Shown here piece by piece: positions 62,201-64,000 of a stretch of DNA of 64,000 nucleotides; the stretch's first letter is position 1; every line of letters begins with the position of its first letter. The DNA is from Stomorhina lunata. Its lineage: Eukaryota > Arthropoda > Insecta > Diptera > Rhiniidae. A program made the position numbers and the translations under genes. The notes under the pieces were generated by a model. It was not told the origin of the DNA. It made no database searches and saw only the letters and a program-made list of their open reading frames with translations. The stretch spans positions 50,980,174 through 51,044,173 of the forward strand of contig OW121740.1 of NCBI GenBank assembly GCA_933228675.1, in the 5' to 3' direction.

Positions 62201-63509
62201 TCGAAGATATGTGATGGTGTGTATATAAGATTCGGCTTAGCCGAATATAATCCTCTTACTTGTTTTTTATATAAACTGGGGCCAAATTACTGCATTCGAT
62301 ATCGATCGAAATCTTAGATATTTCCAAAACATTTGTATAGCATACTTTAAGGATAATCAAAATTATTTAAAAGATGCACAGTTTACTATATTTTTTGAAG
62401 TTATTTGCCAAAAGATGAACAATATGTAGTAAAAGAGTTTTAATTGAACAATATATATTTTTAATAACGAATGAAAATGAATACCAAATGTCAATAAACT
62501 TTTTGCACCTTTAAACATCCCTAAAGTATACTTCACAATATTCGCTTAAAAGTCTTAGTTTTCGATCGATATCGAATGCGATAATTTGGCCCCTGTTTTA
62601 TTAGTTTTCAACATAATTATAACCTTCTCCACCATAGGTGAAAAGGGTATTATAAGTTTCTGTAGATGTAAGTAACGCAAAAAAATATGCCTTAGACCCA
62701 CCTTTTAGTATACTAATAGACTTAGAATCATTTTCTGAGTAGATTTAGCGATGTCAGTCCGTCCGTCCGTCTGGCTGGCTGGACCCCCATGTTAACCATG
62801 GAATCAAAGTACAGGGGCCAAATTACCGCATTCGATATCGATCGAAAACTCTGACTTTTAAGCGGATGTTGTGAAGTATACTTTAGGGATGTTCAAAGTT
62901 ACTTCGATGCAAAAAGTTTATTGAAATTTGGTATCCATTTTGATTCGTTTTTAAAAATGTATCTTTTACTATTGTTCATCTTTTGGCAAATAACTTTAAA
63001 AAAATATAGTAAAATGTGCATCTTTTAAATAATTTTGATTATCCTTAAAGTATGCTATACAAATATTTTGAAAATATCTAAGATTTCGATCGATACCGAA
63101 TGCCGTAATTTGGCCCCAGGTCTAAAAAATTTTGGTGCATATCCTTTTTTTATGAAATTTGGCATAGATAATTTCTTTGATAATGGCACCATGGCCTTTG
63201 ACCTTAGTAGTGAAGGGTTCGTATGGTAAGGCTTGGTCGTCTATAGCACTTCCTTACTTGTTTTTTATTAAGTTATCAACTTACCACACATTTCAAATAT
63301 TGTTCCTTGCGCATCTCCGGCGTCTGTCCACGTTTCGAGCGTATCAACAAATATAGATTTTTAACATCGGGACAGCTGCGCAATAACTTCTCCACCAACA
63401 CTTTGCCCATAAAACCGGTAGAACCGGTTATGAAAATATTTTTACCCGCATACCAGGCGGCCACTTGCGATATATTAGCGGCCTGTGAATCAGCTTGTAG
63501 AATTTCCAT
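47274..63509 (-). CDS. Fatty acyl-CoA reductase (FAR)
   Basis: Six coding exons with consistent phases: 63285-63509, 50472-50753, 50302-50414, 50031-50140, 47777-48209, 47274-47694; 527 aa, normal for the family. It reduces long-chain acyl-CoA to fatty alcohol with NADPH, typically in the peroxisome/ER, for waxes, hydrocarbons or ether lipids. Seen: Rossmann motif TGSTGFMG (28-35), [19 protein letters not shown], '[11 protein letters not shown]', 'YVSTSYCQ' and catalytic Y216-A-Y-S-K220 (YxxxK); then '[21 protein letters not shown]', followed by the C-terminal sterile domain with hydrophobic segments [14 protein letters not shown] and [13 protein letters not shown]. Intron 1 is 12,531 bp and packed with transposons; intron 4 (48210-50030) holds LINE and Tc1 relics. 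AATAAA at 47170-47175 and 47180-47185. Insects have many FARs; the orthologue cannot be named from this alone. Confidence 0.95.
48340..48595. mobile_element. Possible MITE in FAR intron 4
   Basis: Imperfect terminal inverted repeats: 'ttagtcaggtttggctcatcaagt' region on the left pairs with 'ctgatcaagtaaacctgatt' on the right, and the termini read TTAGTC... and ...GACTAA. About 255 bp with no coding capacity. Arms are diverged and no target duplication was identified. Confidence 0.45.
48755..48905 (+). pseudogene. RTE-type endonuclease fragment
   Basis: Short open segment '[19 protein letters not shown]' followed by [17 protein letters not shown], the C-terminal part of the APE-like endonuclease in RTE-class LINEs. 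No RT follows; truncated. Antisense to FAR. Confidence 0.65.
48950..49380 (+). pseudogene. Tc1-family transposase relic
   Basis: Frames retain '[20 protein letters not shown]', '[19 protein letters not shown]', 'KQGNN' in place of the QQDND catalytic block, and further decayed downstream text up to a PSDS-like end. Catalytic Asp is lost, frames are broken. It adjoins the RTE fragment, antisense to FAR. 49381-50030 is plain intron. Confidence 0.7.
50826..52352 (-). mobile_element. Tc1/mariner-class element, copy 2, interrupted by a SINE
   Basis: Terminal repeats AAGGGTGTCCCAACTAGAAC (left) and its diverged inverse ending ACACACTT (right, followed by TA at 52353). The minus strand encodes a broken transposase matching copy 1 (60998-62188), including '[20 protein letters not shown]' and '[17 protein letters not shown]'. 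A ~14-bp deletion before the third catalytic Asp and other frameshifts inactivate it. It starts only ~72 bp upstream of FAR exon 2's acceptor, and a full SINE sits inside it. Confidence 0.88.
51677..51983 (+). mobile_element. Full-length tRNA-derived SINE, 11-bp TSD
   Basis: Best reference copy, ~307 bp: tRNA-like head (CCGCCGTGGTATAGCAGG A-box region; AGTTCGATCCCTGGCC B-box region), unique body ('ccactggttattgagta', 'tgcatttgccgttcggagcc', 'aaaacgtaggtccctttca'), and a short 'tatctatct' tail. Exact duplication AATTTGCTGAG at 51666-51676 and 51984-51994. Inserted inside the mariner-class element, so younger than it. Confidence 0.95.
52560..54050 (-). pseudogene. Tc1-family transposase relic split by a hAT
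   Basis: The minus strand reads, after the hAT is removed, '[12 protein letters not shown]' (catalytic block), '[17 protein letters not shown]' (third catalytic Asp) and '[14 protein letters not shown]' at the C-terminus. The text on both sides joins in frame-compatible order across the target duplication. Several stops; dead. Confidence 0.85.
52835..53859 (+). mobile_element. Degenerate hAT transposon, TSD gtttggcg
   Basis: 1025 bp, ends CAGGGCTGCCAGA and TCTGGCAGCCCTG, exact 8-bp duplication GTTTGGCG at 52827-52834 and 53860-53867. The interior (~53300-53480) translates to '[20 protein letters not shown]' and AVPTGMPV, resembling the hAT dimerisation domain near the C-terminus of the transposase, so this is a decayed autonomous-type copy with a large deletion. 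Confidence 0.9.
54492..54985. mobile_element. MITE with CAGTGGGATGG ends
   Basis: 494 bp; left end starts CAGTGGGATGGTTTAAAAAT, right end is its near-perfect inverse (about 45-bp arms, also pairing 'aattctgtaacttcta' with 'tagaagtaacagaatt'). The ends look hAT-like but no clear 8-bp duplication was found. No coding capacity. Confidence 0.75.
55033..55061. repeat. Perfect 12-bp hairpin
   Basis: AAAGCTGTGGGT, loop TCGGC, ACCCACAGCTTT. It sits just upstream of an RTE RT relic and could be a structured 3' or 5' end of that LINE. A run of T does not follow, so it is not a Pol III terminator. Confidence 0.6.
55140..55700 (+). pseudogene. RTE-type reverse transcriptase relic
   Basis: Frames encode '[10 protein letters not shown]' (a YADD block, apparently from a duplicated segment), '[20 protein letters not shown]', '[14 protein letters not shown]' (YADD decayed to FTDG: one catalytic Asp missing), '[18 protein letters not shown]', '[14 protein letters not shown]' and '[15 protein letters not shown]'. 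Stops and a dead active site. Confidence 0.8.
55700..56620 (+). pseudogene. RTE-type LINE 5' region, endonuclease and a stray C-terminal piece
   Basis: 55700-56090 is the non-coding segment shared with 44093-44617. 56159-56458 encodes the start of an APE endonuclease ('KFATWNVRT'-like, '[20 protein letters not shown]', '[13 protein letters not shown]', '[14 protein letters not shown]', '[18 protein letters not shown]'). 56520-56600 carries a '[12 protein letters not shown]' LINE C-terminal scrap. Truncated; not functional. Confidence 0.75.
56621..58111. other. FAR intron 1, no gene or named repeat seen
   Basis: AT-rich. The motif 'gggggagatgggcgt' occurs at ~57119 and ~57318, about 200 bp apart, with dissimilar surroundings. 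No open frame with family resemblance. Confidence 0.55.
58120..58338. mobile_element. piggyBac-like MITE at TTAA
   Basis: 219 bp between two TTAA tetranucleotides (58116-58119, 58339-58342). Ends are TCCTTTCTTTCCCGGG and CCCGGGAAAGAAAGGG, an almost perfect 16-bp inverted repeat. TTAA target duplication with CCY-type ends is the piggyBac signature. No coding capacity. Confidence 0.82.
58379..58617. mobile_element. MITE with CAGGTATGTGATGGA ends
   Basis: 239-bp foldback: left 'caggtatgtgatgga', 'aatctatcgatttcaga', 'tttcggttatttcccc'; right end is the inverse in the same order. Arms ~85 bp, almost the entire element. The flanking duplication is ambiguous (TAT or TA). No coding capacity. Confidence 0.8.
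58618..59690. other. FAR intron 1, nothing recognised
   Basis: AT-rich, no supported open frame, no named repeat. Confidence 0.5.
59691..59970 (+). mobile_element. tRNA-derived SINE with palindromic damage
   Basis: Head 'accgccgtggtatagcaggt' intact; the B box 'aagttcgatcc' runs into its own inverse 'ggatcgaact', followed by a repeat of 'aatcgaactaaaa', replacing the normal 'tggccagacc' segment. The body and 3' block are present, with a TTA-rich tail. No clear target duplication. Confidence 0.85.
60030..62266 (+). mobile_element. INE-like element carrying a mariner-class insertion
   Basis: Begins with the 'gattgtcattccgtttgtaa' block, includes several 'atttgaccatag'-type lines and ends with the hairpin 'attcggcttagccgaat' followed by 'cctcttacttgttttttat', the characteristic terminal text of abundant calyptrate INE-like repeats. 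The mariner-class copy 60998-62188 is nested within it. Non-coding. Confidence 0.6.
60998..62188 (+). mobile_element. Tc1/mariner-class element, copy 1, TA-flanked
   Basis: 1191 bp, ends AAGGGTGTCCCAACTAGAAC and its inverse GTTCTAGTTGGGACACCCTT, flanked by TA (60996-60997, 62189-62190). The plus strand encodes a broken transposase: helix-turn-helix part '[20 protein letters not shown]', first Asp in '[12 protein letters not shown]' (~61532), second in '[14 protein letters not shown]' (61761), third in '[11 protein letters not shown]' (61872). Asp2 to Asp3 have 36 residues between, more than the 34 of classic mariner. A 16-bp tandem duplication near 61475-61505 and other indels shift the frame; no intact transposase. 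The last 124 codons (61713-62087) are open. Confidence 0.92.
62278..62593 (+). mobile_element. MITE (GGGGCCAAATTA ends), orientation A
   Basis: 316 bp from GGGGCCAAATTA to TAATTTGGCCCC, with sub-terminal 'attcgatatcgatcgaaa' at both ends. It is the reverse complement of the copy at 62814-63117. Ends may extend to CTGGGGCC/GGCCCCTG. No coding capacity. Confidence 0.85.
62594..63268. mobile_element. INE-like element split by MITE B
   Basis: 62625-62813 has 'ccttctccaccataggtga', 'tagaatcattttctgagtag', 'gtccgtccgtccgtctggct'; 63118-63268 resumes and ends 'cttccttacttgttttttatta'. Same family as 27512-28710 and 60030-62266. It ends ~15 bp from the donor of FAR exon 1. Confidence 0.6.
62814..63117 (-). 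mobile_element. MITE (GGGGCCAAATTA ends), orientation B
   Basis: 304 bp, inverted relative to 62278-62593 and separated from it by 220 bp. Shares the 'gatgttcaaagtta', 'caaaaagtttattg', 'atcttttggcaaataactt' and 'aagtatgctatacaaat' blocks in reverse order. Inserted in an INE-like element. Confidence 0.85.
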
Positions 63510-64000
63510 TATAAGTTTTAGGATTTAGAAAAATGTATGTATATAAAAATGAGGGGTAATTAAATTCCGTTTAATGATGACAATTAACTGGAAATAAATA
63601 AAAAGTATATTAAATATTTTAGTACAAAATTGTATATTTCAAACTTAAACGTAAATTAATGAATTCAAATAAAAATAAATTCATAAAAGCTGATTAACTA
63701 AGTAAACAAAAACAAATTCCATGAGCTTTTTAAAAAGTTTGTATGTAGTTTTTTTTTTATTTCATACATATCTTGCAGTTTTAAAAGGTAGTTTTTTTTT
63801 TGCTTATATAAAAAAGAAATATATCTCAGACCATAAAATATGTCATTTAATTCAGGGCCTAAGTCATAATAATCAGACAATTTAATTGACCATGTCTTTT
63901 GTTGGGTATTAAGTAAATACATATGTAAACATGTGTACTCGTTCATAGTATCACCATCTGAGATGACTCTGATAATTTGTGTGATACTCCTCGTTTTATG
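63510..64000. other. FAR upstream region
   Basis: Should hold the FAR promoter and 5' UTR. Very AT-rich with no clear core-promoter motif. The minus-strand open frame at 63698-63946 has no family resemblance. Confidence 0.5.

Overview
The window is nuclear DNA of a brachyceran fly, most likely a calyptrate (blow-fly or house-fly type). It is very AT-rich, has spliceosomal introns, fly-type single-copy genes, and a heavy, nested load of transposons and one tRNA-derived SINE family. No bacterial, organellar, CRISPR or operon structure was seen. Seven cellular genes are supported. In six of them I read exon structures from GT/AG sites with matching phases; one is a single coding exon.

Layout: (1) 0-1.5 kb: SINE tail, a degenerate ~18-bp minisatellite and, on the minus strand, a MYCBP (c-Myc-binding protein) homologue. 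(2) 3.1-4.2 kb, plus: beta-sarcoglycan. (3) 4.4-16.2 kb: a repeat island with LINE relics and, at 8757-16192, a giant foldback (palindrome) whose two arms each carry an 8-bp-TSD hAT insertion. (4) 17.0-31.4 kb, minus: a 13-exon gene of about 2524 codons with PHD, TFIIS-central and SPOC domains, the fly DIDO/PHF3 homologue Pps. Its introns host several foldback MITEs, a LINE relic, an INE-like element and a SINE. (5) 34.0-39.7 kb, a compact genic block: Tctex1-type dynein light chain (+), SUMO-activating enzyme subunit Aos1/SAE1 (+), and 20S proteasome subunit alpha-2 (-), convergent with Aos1. (6) 40.4-47 kb: LINE graveyard, with one LINE copy interrupted by a hAT (itself holding a LINE 5' fragment) and by a SINE. 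(7) 47.3-63.5 kb, minus: a fatty acyl-CoA reductase of 527 aa in six exons. Its 12.5-kb first intron holds two mariner-type elements, Tc1, hAT, piggyBac-like and other MITEs, RTE relics and two SINEs.

The genes are unrelated housekeeping or structural loci (chromatin/RNA processing, SUMO, proteasome, dynein, muscle membrane, lipid/wax synthesis). I see no functional cluster and no unknown protein-coding system. The unusual content is the mobile DNA. Insertion order can be read directly from target-site duplications, and the foldback at 8.8-16.2 kb and the SINE family are the most interesting items.
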